Of a stretch of DNA of 64,000 bases, positions 44,609-52,147 are shown one piece after another. Source of the stretch: Jatrophihabitans telluris (GTDB taxonomy: Bacteria > Actinomycetota > Actinomycetes > Mycobacteriales > Jatrophihabitantaceae). The translations under genes and the position numbers were made by a program. The notes under the pieces were generated by a model that worked only from the letters and a program-made list of their open reading frames with translations, had not been told where the DNA came from and ran no database searches. Within the stretch, counting starts at the first letter, position 1; every line of letters starts with the position of its first letter. Location of the stretch: NCBI RefSeq assembly GCF_023516435.1, contig NZ_CP097332.1, positions 3,534,001 through 3,598,000 on the forward strand, written 5' to 3'.

Positions 44609-46492
44609 CTACAGACCGCTCGCGCCGTCACCGATCAACGAGCTGCGTTGAGCCTCGTACATCGTGGCGTACTCACCGTTGAGTGCAGTCAATTGTTCGT
44701 GCGTTCCCTGCTCGACGATCCGTCCGTTGTTCAGCACGTAGATCCGGTCGGCCTGCCGCACACTGCCGAAGCGGTGCGAGATCAGCACCACCGACTTGCC
44801 CCGGAAGATCGATCTGCTGTGGCTGAACAGGCTTGCCTCGGCAATGGGATCCAGTGCGGCCGTCGGCTCGTCCAGTATCACCACCGGTGAATCGCGGTAC
44901 GCCGCCCGCGCCAGTGCGATGCGCTGCCACTGCCCCCCGGACAGCTCGCTACCTCCCACGAACTGGGGCCCGAGCTGGGTTTGCAGGCCCTGGGGCAACC
45001 GGGCGATCAGCTCAGCCGCACCGGCCGCGTCGGCCGCACGGTCCACCGCGTCCTCGTTGCCGAGCAGGTGCTCGCCGGGGCGTCCGAGGGCGATGTTCTC
45101 GTAGACGGAGAACTGGAACTTGATGAAATCCTGGAACAGCACGGCCAACTGCGCGCGCACCTGGTCGCCGTCGAGGACGTCATAGGGGTGACCGTTCCAG
45201 CGGACGGTGCCGCCGGTCGGCGGATACAGCCCGGCGATCAGCTTGGCCAGCGTGGACTTGCCGGACCCGTTGGCTCCGACGAGCGCGATCACCTCGCCGG
45301 CCCTCAGCTGCAACGAGACGTGCTCCAGCGCGTCCCGTCCGCCCGCCGGGTAGCGAAAGCTCACGTCCTCGACATCGAGGCGGTCGAAAGGCAGCAGGCG
45401 GGGGGCAGCCCCTGGCGACGACACCGCCGGCCGCGACGAGCGCCAGCGGTGCCGCCCGCTCACCGCTTCGGGCCGGCTGGCGAACTCCTGGAAGTCCTGC
45501 ATGAACAGCGCACTCTCGTACAGGGACGTGACTCCGCTGGACAGGCCCTGCAGCTGGCGGCTCAGCAGGAGCAGGCCCGCCGTAGCCGCGGCCGCCGACG
45601 ACAGGGACAGTCGGTGATGGGTGATCATCCACACGATCACGCCGAGGGTGAGGCCGAGCACGGCGGTGGTGAGCAGCACTCCGACCAGGCCTCGAACCAC
45701 CCGTGCCCGCAGGATCGAGGACAGGTCCGCAATCCGTTCGGAGTACAGCTTGCGCCAACGGCGCAGCATGACCGGTCCGAGCAGGTAGGCCCGAACCTCC
45801 TTGGCCTGGTCGCGCGAGGTCAGCAGCAGCTGGACGTACATGCGCTGGCGATCGGGCTCGGTCTGGCGGACCGCGAAGTCATACAGCGCCCGGCTGGCGT
45901 TGAGACCGAGGAACCAGATCGGGATCGATCCGACAACCGCCACGGCGAACAGCGGAGCCGACAGGTAGATCAGCGCGATGCTGAGCGCCGCCGACGATGC
46001 CAACGACGACAGCACGTTGACCAGGCCGAGGGTCATCTGGGTCGGTCGGCTGCCGGCGTTCATGAGGGCCCGCTGGAGCCGGTTGTGCAACTCCGCCGAC
46101 TCGAAGTCCAGCAGCTCGGTGGTCGTCGCGGCCTCCAGCACCCGGCGCATCGAGTACTCGCTGACCCGCTCGGAGAGCAGATGCTGCAGGCCCGAAGTGG
46201 AGACGGCGATCATCGACGCCACCGCGAAGGCGACCAGCAACACCACTAGGATCGGCGTCAGGCGGCTGAGCGACTCCTCGTTCTTCAACAGGCCGGAGAG
46301 CAACCTCCGTCCGGCCAGCAACTGCACCACCAGGGTCGCCGCGCTGACCAGCTGAAGCAGCACCGTCGTGAGCAGAAGCACCGGCGCCGCCGACCAGGTC
46401 GTCGACAGCGCGAAACGCATCACCCGGGGCAGCTGCAGGATCCGCGTCAGGCCACCGTGCTGGGGACCGCTGTCAGATCCGGGGTCGGGCAC
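44609..46492 (-). CDS. ABC transporter, permease-ATPase fusion (lasso exporter)
   Basis: A 627-residue half-transporter. Six membrane helices occupy about 25-335. The nucleotide-binding domain has Walker A ALVGANGSGKSTLAK, signature SELSGGQWQRIALARA, and Walker B VVILDEPTAALDP. Set beside B2, precursor, cyclase and B1 genes it fits the lasso D protein, which exports the mature peptide and gives self-immunity. A role in polysaccharide export is less likely because the locus has its own flippase. GTG 46492 is the start. The divergent B2 gene begins only 36 bp away. Confidence 0.85.
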   Translation of the reverse strand: MPDPGSDSGPQHGGLTRILQLPRVMRFALSTTWSAAPVLLLTTVLLQLVSAATLVVQLLAGRRLLSGLLKNEESLSRLTPILVVLLVAFAVASMIAVSTSGLQHLLSERVSEYSMRRVLEAATTTELLDFESAELHNRLQRALMNAGSRPTQMTLGLVNVLSSLASSAALSIALIYLSAPLFAVAVVGSIPIWFLGLNASRALYDFAVRQTEPDRQRMYVQLLLTSRDQAKEVRAYLLGPVMLRRWRKLYSERIADLSSILRARVVRGLVGVLLTTAVLGLTLGVIVWMITHHRLSLSSAAAATAGLLLLSRQLQGLSSGVTSLYESALFMQDFQEFASRPEAVSGRHRWRSSRPAVSSPGAAPRLLPFDRLDVEDVSFRYPAGGRDALEHVSLQLRAGEVIALVGANGSGKSTLAKLIAGLYPPTGGTVRWNGHPYDVLDGDQVRAQLAVLFQDFIKFQFSVYENIALGRPGEHLLGNEDAVDRAADAAGAAELIARLPQGLQTQLGPQFVGGSELSGGQWQRIALARAAYRDSPVVILDEPTAALDPIAEASLFSHSRSIFRGKSVVLISHRFGSVRQADRIYVLNNGRIVEQGTHEQLTALNGEYATMYEAQRSSLIGDGASGL

Positions 46493-46528
46493 GCATGCTC
46501 ACCGCTCTCGTTCAGGAAGGGACATCGT

Positions 46529-46909
46529 ATGTGGCGGCTTCGCCCGACCGTCCTGCTCGCGGCCGCGTGGGCGCTGACCTGCCTGGTCATCGTCCGGCGC
46601 CGGTTGCGCCGCGAGGGTGTGCGCGCAACGTGTCCGGCCGCACCTCGTTTGCCGATGAAGGCCTACCCCGGGGTCAGCGCGGTGATCTCGCGGTTGTCGC
46701 CGACGTGCATCGAACGGGCGTTGATCATCCAGTCCTGGCTCACCGCGCACGAGCGGTACCACGACATCGTCGTCGGGATCCCGACGGGCGGGATGTCGAC
46801 CGAGACCGCACACGCCTGGGTGGACGGGTTCGAACCCGAGTCTGCCGTGAAATACACCGAGATCCACCGCATTCAGCCTGCGCGCCGACCGGCTGCGCCT
46901 CAGGCCTAG
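46529..46909 (+). CDS. lasso peptide leader peptidase, B2 protein
   Basis: A 126-residue transglutaminase-like cysteine protease that removes the leader from the lasso precursor. After a hydrophobic N-terminal segment (9-22), Cys60 in LSPTCIERALIIQSWL and His95 in ETAHAWVDG are the catalytic pair of the B2 family. The third triad residue is not obvious in the short C-terminus. ATG 46529 follows CAGGAAGGGA. It is on the opposite strand to the precursor, cyclase and B1 genes, so it needs its own promoter, which must lie within the 5' part of the ABC gene. Confidence 0.85.
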   Translation: MWRLRPTVLLAAAWALTCLVIVRRRLRREGVRATCPAAPRLPMKAYPGVSAVISRLSPTCIERALIIQSWLTAHERYHDIVVGIPTGGMSTETAHAWVDGFEPESAVKYTEIHRIQPARRPAAPQA

Positions 46910-46968
46910 GTTCTGTGCAGCTGTTGTCTGCACCGTTCGGCGGCTGAGGAAATACGCCGGCAAACAGA

Positions 46969-47002
46969 AGAGCGTGGCCGCGCGTCTGCGCGGCCACGCT
47001 CT
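46969..47002. terminator. strong hairpin terminator between precursor and B2
   Basis: A perfect 14-bp stem (46969-46982 with 46989-47002) closes a 6-nt loop. It lies 14 bp beyond the precursor stop and 60 bp beyond the B2 stop and so can end both convergent transcripts. A strong terminator right after a short precursor gene would also stabilise its mRNA and help produce it in excess. Confidence 0.85.
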
Positions 47003-47016
47003 CCGTGAGTCAGGAG

Positions 47017-47172
47017 TTAGCTGACGCTTACGACACCGGCGCCAGGAACTGAGACCGACTCGCCATTGATGACGATGACGTCGCCAGTACCTGCCGTCTT
47101 CGTGATCGAACTCAGGGTCAGATCGGCGAAGGATCCAAGCTCAGTGATTGCGGGCTTGTTGTACTCGTGCAT
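47017..47172 (-). CDS. lasso peptide precursor
   Basis: A 51-residue peptide too short for routine gene calling. The leader has the B1-binding pattern Y4-x2-P7-x-I9-x3-G13-x-F15 (EYNKPAITELGSF) followed by LT. Candidate cores start at Asp31 (Thr at -2, ring closed by Glu38 as residue 8) or at Gly30 (ring to Glu38 as residue 9); both place Glu38 correctly for a macrolactam. The remainder is Val/Ser-rich and ends Val-Val-Ser-Val-Ser51. The ATG has a very strong GGAGAGGAG five bases upstream. A terminator follows directly. Local GC is lower than in neighbouring genes. Confidence 0.82.
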   Translation of the reverse strand: MHEYNKPAITELGSFADLTLSSITKTAGTGDVIVINGESVSVPGAGVVSVS

Positions 47173-47267
47173 GTTGCTCCTCTCCGGATGCGTACCCGGT
47201 GTGAAACCGGATACGGGCTATCGTAAGTGCTGCCTCGCCGTCGACCGAATCGTCAGGTGGAAATTCA

Positions 47268-48107
47268 CTGTCTGGAAACAATGCGGTCAATCTAGGTGCT
47301 TACGGGCTACGCCTTCGTCGCATATCCGACACGAGCCAGCTCGTCGAGGCGCCTGCCAGCTGGGTCGGATGGACCTTCGAGTCCACCCGCGAACCGTTCT
47401 CCGGACCCATGTCGTGGTCCGATTCCGTGGCCGAATTGCGGCTCCAACCAGCCGGCATGGCACGAATCCTCCGAGACGAACGACACACTGTGCTCCATAC
47501 ACAGGCACCCGTCACCGACGCCGCCCTGCTGCACCCGTACCTGGGTTCGACCGCGCTCGCCGTTGCGGCCTGGGCCGGCCGGTGCGCCCTGCACGCCGGC
47601 AGCTTCGTCGGTCCCGACGGCGTCTGGGGTGTGCTCGGCGAGCGGGAGGACGGCAAGAGCTCCCTGCTGGCCTGGATGGTCTCCCACGGCATGAACGTCC
47701 TCGCCGACGACCTGTTGATCACCGACGGGCTGACGGCGATGGCCGGACCCCGCTTCATCGATCTGCGCGAAGGTGCTGCCCGCCGGTTCGAGCTCGGTTC
47801 CGACGTGGGTGTTCTCGGCACTCGCCGGCGGTGGCGGGTCCCCCTCGGTCCGGTACCCGCCGAGCTTCCGGTCCGGGGCTGGATCGAGTTGGCCTGGGGC
47901 CCGGACGTGCAGGTGCAACCGATCCCGATCTCAGAACGTATGGGTGTGCTGGCAAGGCACAAGGGACTCCGCTTCCCGGTCGGCGACGACGTGAGCCTCC
48001 TGCACGTGCTGCGGCTGCCGGCGTTCCGCTTCTCCCGACCGCAGGACTGGGACCTCATGGACACGGCGATGGAGCAACTTCTGATTGCCCTCGACGTCCG
48101 TCGTTGA
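47268..48107 (+). CDS. HPr kinase-like lasso peptide kinase
   Basis: A predicted 279-residue kinase with the HprK C-terminal-domain fold: LHAGSFVGPDG, a Walker A-like loop GEREDGKSS (about 124-132) and VLADDLLIT as the acidic strand. Lasso-cluster HprK homologues phosphorylate a C-terminal Ser of the precursor, and this precursor ends in Ser. The only ATG in frame (47409) leaves out a well-conserved-looking N-terminus (AYGLRLRRIS). The frame is open upstream to 47205 with no ATG, GTG or TTG, but CTG 47268 sits six bases after AGGTGGA and is proposed as the start. The region lies divergent from the precursor. Confidence 0.7.
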   Translation: MSGNNAVNLGAYGLRLRRISDTSQLVEAPASWVGWTFESTREPFSGPMSWSDSVAELRLQPAGMARILRDERHTVLHTQAPVTDAALLHPYLGSTALAVAAWAGRCALHAGSFVGPDGVWGVLGEREDGKSSLLAWMVSHGMNVLADDLLITDGLTAMAGPRFIDLREGAARRFELGSDVGVLGTRRRWRVPLGPVPAELPVRGWIELAWGPDVQVQPIPISERMGVLARHKGLRFPVGDDVSLLHVLRLPAFRFSRPQDWDLMDTAMEQLLIALDVRR

Positions 48108-48249
48108 CGTTGCCCGTGTTGCCCGACGCCCGTCGTTGAGGTTGCCCGTGTTGCCCGATCCCCGTCGAATCCGGCCGGGACGATCGAGCAACGAGGGCAA
48201 CCTCAACGGTCGGGGGCGAGCAACGAGGGCAACCTCAACGGTCGGGGGC
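48100..48249. repeat. duplicated 32-bp inverted repeats at convergent gene ends
   Basis: Two tandem 32-bp units (48100-48131, 48132-48163; three or four differences) are followed by two identical tandem 32-bp units (48186-48217, 48218-48249) that are roughly the inverse of the first pair, sharing CGTTGAGGTTGCCC. The kinase stop (48105-48107) and the cyclase stop (48235-48237) both lie inside the units. The structure can fold into one or two large stem-loops and probably acts as a two-way terminator. Confidence 0.88.
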
Positions 48250-49443
48250 GGGATGGTCGAAGAGCCAAGCGCTCTGCAACAGCGCGAGGGATCGCATATC
48301 GGCTGTGCCCGAGGACCAGTGCGCTCGCAGCGCGCCGACATCGACGTACTGGGAGTCGACACCACCACCGGACCACTGCCGCGCGAACTCACGGCTCGTA
48401 TCCGTCCACAGCACGTTGGAGAAGGACGCCTTCGATCGCCGCTGGATGATCTCGGCCGGCAACACGTCCGCGAACAGGAACTGCATCAAGCTCGCCCGCG
48501 AACCGAGACCGCCGAAGCCGCCGACGGCCGCGAGCGCGCCCAGGACGTCCGGCGCCACAAAGGGATGCACGACGTCGACGTCGTAGGAGCGGCCCACCAC
48601 GGCGAAGCTCTGCTGGCAGATCTGGAAGTAGCGCTGCTGGCGAAACCACTCACGCAACGTCGTTGCCCACCCGATCGGGACGGTCACATCGTCCTCGGCG
48701 ACGGCACGCGTGAGAGCGGCCACCGCCGACGGCGTCAACCAGGGCATGGCCTCGAGCAAACCCCGCGTGCGATGGCGAAACACCCGTCGCCGCACGACAT
48801 CCGGGCTCAGCGCAAGCCCTAGCACCTTGACGTCGGAGGCCATCGGTTTCTTCCGCCGGCTCAGCACCTGAGCCGACCGGGCGAACTCGCTGCTGCGGCC
48901 CAGTTCATCCCCGCCGAAGCCGGTGATGACCGACCCGCCCTGCGCCGCGGCGATGATCGGCAGATGCATGTGAGTGTTGAACGGCCAAAGCAGTCCGTGC
49001 CGGTGGAGTGCGGTGCCCGCGACCGGACCGACGGCGTCCAGTTCGTCGCTGATGCTGAAGATCAGCCGGTCGGTGAGACCGAGGTGGGACAGGACATGGT
49101 CCTGCCAGGCCTGCTCGTCGGCGTCGGAGTCGCCGGGGATGAACAGCGTGGCCGGGACGGGAAGGTCATAACCGTGTCTGCGCGCCAGCCGGGTCGCCCA
49201 GGCCAGGAGTGCTGAGGAGTCTCGTCCGCCGGAAAAACTGACCAGACACGGCGCGCGCTCCAGCGCCGCGCCGATCACCGCGTCCAACGCCCGCGCCACG
49301 ACGGTGTGGTCCCCGCGCCGACCGGTCACCACCGGCCAGGCCGGCTCCGCGGTCTGGCCGAGCACCAGCCCGTAGGCCACTTCGAGCGGGGACATCAGCG
49401 GTCCCGGCTCGGCCTGCATTGGTGCCGCCGGGATCGGCAGCAC
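48235..49443 (-). CDS. lasso peptide macrolactam synthetase (cyclase), C protein
   Basis: A 402-residue asparagine-synthetase-like enzyme that adenylates the core acidic side chain and closes the ring with the N-terminal amine. The PP-loop is LVSFSGGRDSSALL (Ser71-Gly-Gly-Arg-Asp-Ser-Ser), with GFGGDELG further on and RRSKASFSNVLW near the end. The glutaminase domain of AsnB is essentially missing: only about 60 residues precede the PP-loop, making this a short-form cyclase. GTG 49443 is the longest start. ATG 49395 (MSPLEVAYGL) is a good alternative. It starts 12 bp after the B1 stop. Confidence 0.83.
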   Translation of the reverse strand: MLPIPAAPMQAEPGPLMSPLEVAYGLVLGQTAEPAWPVVTGRRGDHTVVARALDAVIGAALERAPCLVSFSGGRDSSALLAWATRLARRHGYDLPVPATLFIPGDSDADEQAWQDHVLSHLGLTDRLIFSISDELDAVGPVAGTALHRHGLLWPFNTHMHLPIIAAAQGGSVITGFGGDELGRSSEFARSAQVLSRRKKPMASDVKVLGLALSPDVVRRRVFRHRTRGLLEAMPWLTPSAVAALTRAVAEDDVTVPIGWATTLREWFRQQRYFQICQQSFAVVGRSYDVDVVHPFVAPDVLGALAAVGGFGGLGSRASLMQFLFADVLPAEIIQRRSKASFSNVLWTDTSREFARQWSGGGVDSQYVDVGALRAHWSSGTADMRSLALLQSAWLFDHPAPDR

Positions 49444-49454
49444 GCTCCGGTGGC

Positions 49455-49736
49455 TCAGCTTTCCTCCTGCAGCAGATCCCGGGCGCGCAGCGCGGCCAAG
49501 AACTCGGCCACGTCCGCCTCGGCAACCGCGGCCTCGACCCCGAAGCTCGCCTGCAGGCTCCGCGCAAGTTCAGGCTCGGTAGCGCCCCCGACCAACGCCT
49601 GCCACAGTGCCGCCGCCGAATCGTTCAAGCTGAGATAACGCGAGGAACGCAGATCGAGAATGACTACCGATCCGTCGTCGGCAGGCGTCCAGGACACGTC
49701 CGCCGTCCGCACGCTTAGCGATTGCTCAGTCACCAT
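49455..49736 (-). CDS. lasso RiPP recognition element, PqqD-like B1 protein
   Basis: A 93-residue PqqD-fold protein that binds the precursor leader and presents it to B2 and the cyclase. Typical features are the beta hairpin GSVVILDLRSSRYLSLN, then NDSAAALWQAL and a helical C-terminal half ending ALRARDLLQEES. The leader pattern with Tyr4/Pro7/Gly13/Phe15 in the nearby precursor is what such proteins recognise. ATG 49736 follows GAAAGG, better than upstream in-frame codons. It lies between the nucleotidyltransferase and the cyclase in one operon. Confidence 0.87.
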   Translation of the reverse strand: MVTEQSLSVRTADVSWTPADDGSVVILDLRSSRYLSLNDSAAALWQALVGGATEPELARSLQASFGVEAAVAEADVAEFLAALRARDLLQEES

Positions 49737-49805
49737 AAGGCCTTTCTCGTCTCGGTGCAGTTCGTCTCGGTGCAGGTTGGCTGGGTGCAGGCGGGGCAAG
49801 CCTTG

Positions 49806-50966
49806 TCAATGGACCCGATCGCCGTGCCTGACCTTGAAGGCGTCCGCCCAGTAGCGGCGGAGTCCGCCGTGGCGAGGACCGTAGTGCGACCGCAGGAAAT
49901 CCCGGTCGGGAAAAATGGTTCCCAGAAGGTACAGCGCGGCGTTGGCCACCGGCAATCGCAGCAGGTGGGCGTTGACCACGCTTCCGCGCGATCGATCAGG
50001 AACGATCAATCGAAGCAGCCGGCGCGGATGCTTCACCCCTGTGCTGCCCAGACGATCGATCAACGCGGCAGGCCGCGCCGGCCCCGGCAGGGCCTGCAGC
50101 ACGCTGCGCAGGTAACCGTCCAGCCCGTAGCGGCCGGCTCGTTCCGCGGCGACGTCCGGATCGACGGCGTGCGCGAGCTGAGCCACATCGCGCCAGATGC
50201 TCAGCCTCCCGCCGGGTACGAAATGGTCGTTGATCAGGTGCAGCGAGGCGACCACGAGATTGTCCGCCGCATCGGCGCAGGGGAAGGTCTGCCCGGCCGC
50301 GGACACGTCCGTCGCCCTGGCTACGACGGCGGGCACCGAGATGTCCTGGGACCAGAGCCACGGCGAGATGTGGTGGTGCAGGTCGATACTGCCGCCCTGC
50401 CCGTCCAGCAGATTGACCGCTTCCCGGCAGTGCCGGTCAAAGAAAGGCCACGGCTGCCGGTTGTCCGGCAACTCGAGCCAGCCGTGAGCCTTAAGCCTGC
50501 GCAGGCAACGGGCGAAGTCTGCCGGCGCGATCAAGATATCCACGTCGGAATAAGGGCGTGACGCTTGGCTGGCATAGTGCGCGGCGATGCCCGGTCCCTT
50601 GATCACGATCGGTTGCACCCCGTCATCGCGAAGCCGACCGATAACCTCGGCCGCCCGCGCCGCCACCCGTTGGCTGTGCAGGATGAGGGCGAACTTCTGC
50701 TTCTCCAGATCGAGCAGCACGTCGGCCGCGACTGCGGACCTGGTCGATCGGATGTAGTCCAGCACGAGCGGCGCGAGCTTGTGTTCGAGGATCTGCCCCA
50801 GCTCGTCGGTCAACGGCTCGGAAGGGGTCGCGGCACTCACGAAGGGGTACCAGAGGGCTGCGGTCACCCACGGCCCGGCGTCCGGCAGCATGTCCCGAAC
50901 CGCGCCGGTGAGGGAACTTCCGCGGGGCGCACCCCCACCGGTCACCTTCACACCAGCAAAGTACAC
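49806..50966 (-). CDS. nucleotidyltransferase-family protein (NTP_transf_5-like), lasso tailoring
   Basis: A 386-residue protein. The core motif is IVIKGPGIAAHY followed by SRPYSDVDILI (about 135-155), the Lys, Arg and Asp-x-Asp arrangement of the NTP_transf_5/MNT-like fold; HLINDHFVP and WRDVAQLAHAV follow in the helical half. Homologues occur in lasso clusters with HprK-like kinases, where one (in the pseudomycoidin cluster, from memory) adds sugars or nucleotide-linked groups to the phosphorylated C-terminus. GTG 50966 starts five bases after the GT2 stop. The true donor is unknown. Confidence 0.75.
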   Translation of the reverse strand: MYFAGVKVTGGGAPRGSSLTGAVRDMLPDAGPWVTAALWYPFVSAATPSEPLTDELGQILEHKLAPLVLDYIRSTRSAVAADVLLDLEKQKFALILHSQRVAARAAEVIGRLRDDGVQPIVIKGPGIAAHYASQASRPYSDVDILIAPADFARCLRRLKAHGWLELPDNRQPWPFFDRHCREAVNLLDGQGGSIDLHHHISPWLWSQDISVPAVVARATDVSAAGQTFPCADAADNLVVASLHLINDHFVPGGRLSIWRDVAQLAHAVDPDVAAERAGRYGLDGYLRSVLQALPGPARPAALIDRLGSTGVKHPRRLLRLIVPDRSRGSVVNAHLLRLPVANAALYLLGTIFPDRDFLRSHYGPRHGGLRRYWADAFKVRHGDRVH

Positions 50967-50971
50967 GGACC

Positions 50972-51976
50972 TCAGCCGGATGCCATCGGCATCGAGTCGG
51001 CCGCGCTACTAGGCCCCTGCGCCCGTCTGGACCTGCTGGCCAGGGCGTAGGACAGCTGGAACACCGAGTGGGTGAAGCCCGACACCAGCGAGACCGGAGC
51101 CGATCGCGGCCGCGTCAACAGCGCCAGGACGAGCTTGCGCACACTGGTCAACCGTCCGTCGCGCGGCGCCGGGGCGGCCTTGGCGCTCGGGTACAGCTCG
51201 TCCAGCAGCGCCGCGCTCTGACCGTAGCGGTACCACTGCTCGATCAGTCCCCGGATGCGTCGGCGCGGCACCCAGCTCATGTACACGTGGTCGTCGACGG
51301 CCAGCCGCCCCAGGCCAGCGAGTTGGATTCGCCAGCACAGGTCGGCGTCGCCGCCGCTGCGGATCTTGCGAAACCCGCCGACGCTCAGGTACGCCGTTCG
51401 CCGCACGCCGAGGTTGGCAGTCGGGTAGTAATCCAGCCGGCCCGGGATGCCGATGAACGCCTTGAGACTGAACAGATCCTGAACCTCGGCCACCCGCGCC
51501 GCCAGCGAGGGTGCGGATTCGATCACGATCGGTGAGCAGGACAGCGCGACCTCGGTATCGGCGAGCAGGCGCCGATGCGAGTCCAACAGACCCGGACGGC
51601 TGCGGCTGCGGCCGTCGACGAAAACGATGGCGTCCGCGGAGGACCGGGAGACTGCCAGATGCCGTGCCGCGTACGGGCCGACGCTCGCGTCCAGCCGGAT
51701 CACGTTCGCGCCGAGGGACCGGGCGACGTCGGCGGTGCCGTCGGAGGATCCGTCGTCGACGACGGTCGCCACGTCGTTCGGCCCCAGCTGGCTCATGATC
51801 AGGCCCAAGGCCGCGCGGAGGTCCTCGGCCATGTTGCGCACCGGCAGCACCACCTCCAGCGATGGTCCCTGCGCCCGGGCTTCGGTGGAGCCGGTCGCGT
51901 CGGCCTCGGCGTGTCCGCCTCGACCTGCCCCGGCATTGCCACCGGGAGCCGTCCCATCGAGCATGAACAGACTCAC
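50972..51976 (-). CDS. GT2 family glycosyltransferase in the lasso operon
   Basis: A 334-residue GT2 enzyme. SLEVVLPVRNMAEDL, ATVVDDGSSDGTADVA, DAIVFVDGRSRSRPG with the metal-binding acidic residue, and SGGDADLCWRIQLAG outline the catalytic domain. The last 70 residues are basic with a hydrophobic patch (PVSLVSGFTHSVFQLSYAL). It is the first gene of the operon GT2-nucleotidyltransferase-B1-cyclase, with five-base spacing to the next gene. That favours a role in peptide tailoring over polysaccharide synthesis, though both are open. GTG 51976 or ATG 51964 may be the start. Confidence 0.8.
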   Translation of the reverse strand: MSLFMLDGTAPGGNAGAGRGGHAEADATGSTEARAQGPSLEVVLPVRNMAEDLRAALGLIMSQLGPNDVATVVDDGSSDGTADVARSLGANVIRLDASVGPYAARHLAVSRSSADAIVFVDGRSRSRPGLLDSHRRLLADTEVALSCSPIVIESAPSLAARVAEVQDLFSLKAFIGIPGRLDYYPTANLGVRRTAYLSVGGFRKIRSGGDADLCWRIQLAGLGRLAVDDHVYMSWVPRRRIRGLIEQWYRYGQSAALLDELYPSAKAAPAPRDGRLTSVRKLVLALLTRPRSAPVSLVSGFTHSVFQLSYALASRSRRAQGPSSAADSMPMASG

Positions 51977-52147
51977 TCTCCCTTTCCCACCATGCGCGGC
52001 ACATTCAGCACCGATCGCGCCGACAGCGTGGCATGGCTACGTTATGGCGAGGCAAACCGCATGAGTCCGGATCGTCAACTGTGCGACCTCACCCGCAACC
52101 GAATTGCAGTTCGAACCCATTTCTGTCTGCAGTGTTCGGGATGCAGC

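Noticed and set aside
44609-46492. ABC-type polysaccharide exporter
   Set aside because: The protein is a fused permease-ATPase of the peptide/lipid exporter type, flanked by lasso genes, and the locus already has a flippase.
47066-48139. A 357-codon plus-strand frame covering the precursor and kinase region
   Set aside because: It is Arg/Pro-rich with no family, overlaps the lasso precursor in antisense and the kinase in another frame, and has no ribosome site.
48100-48249. Small insertion sequence or MITE
   Set aside because: Paired inverted arms suggested it, but no target-site duplication or second genomic copy can be shown in this window, so it is listed only as a repeat.
48235-49443. 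Asparagine synthetase B
   Set aside because: The N-terminal glutaminase domain is missing, and the gene is adjacent to PqqD-like B1, so a lasso cyclase fits better.
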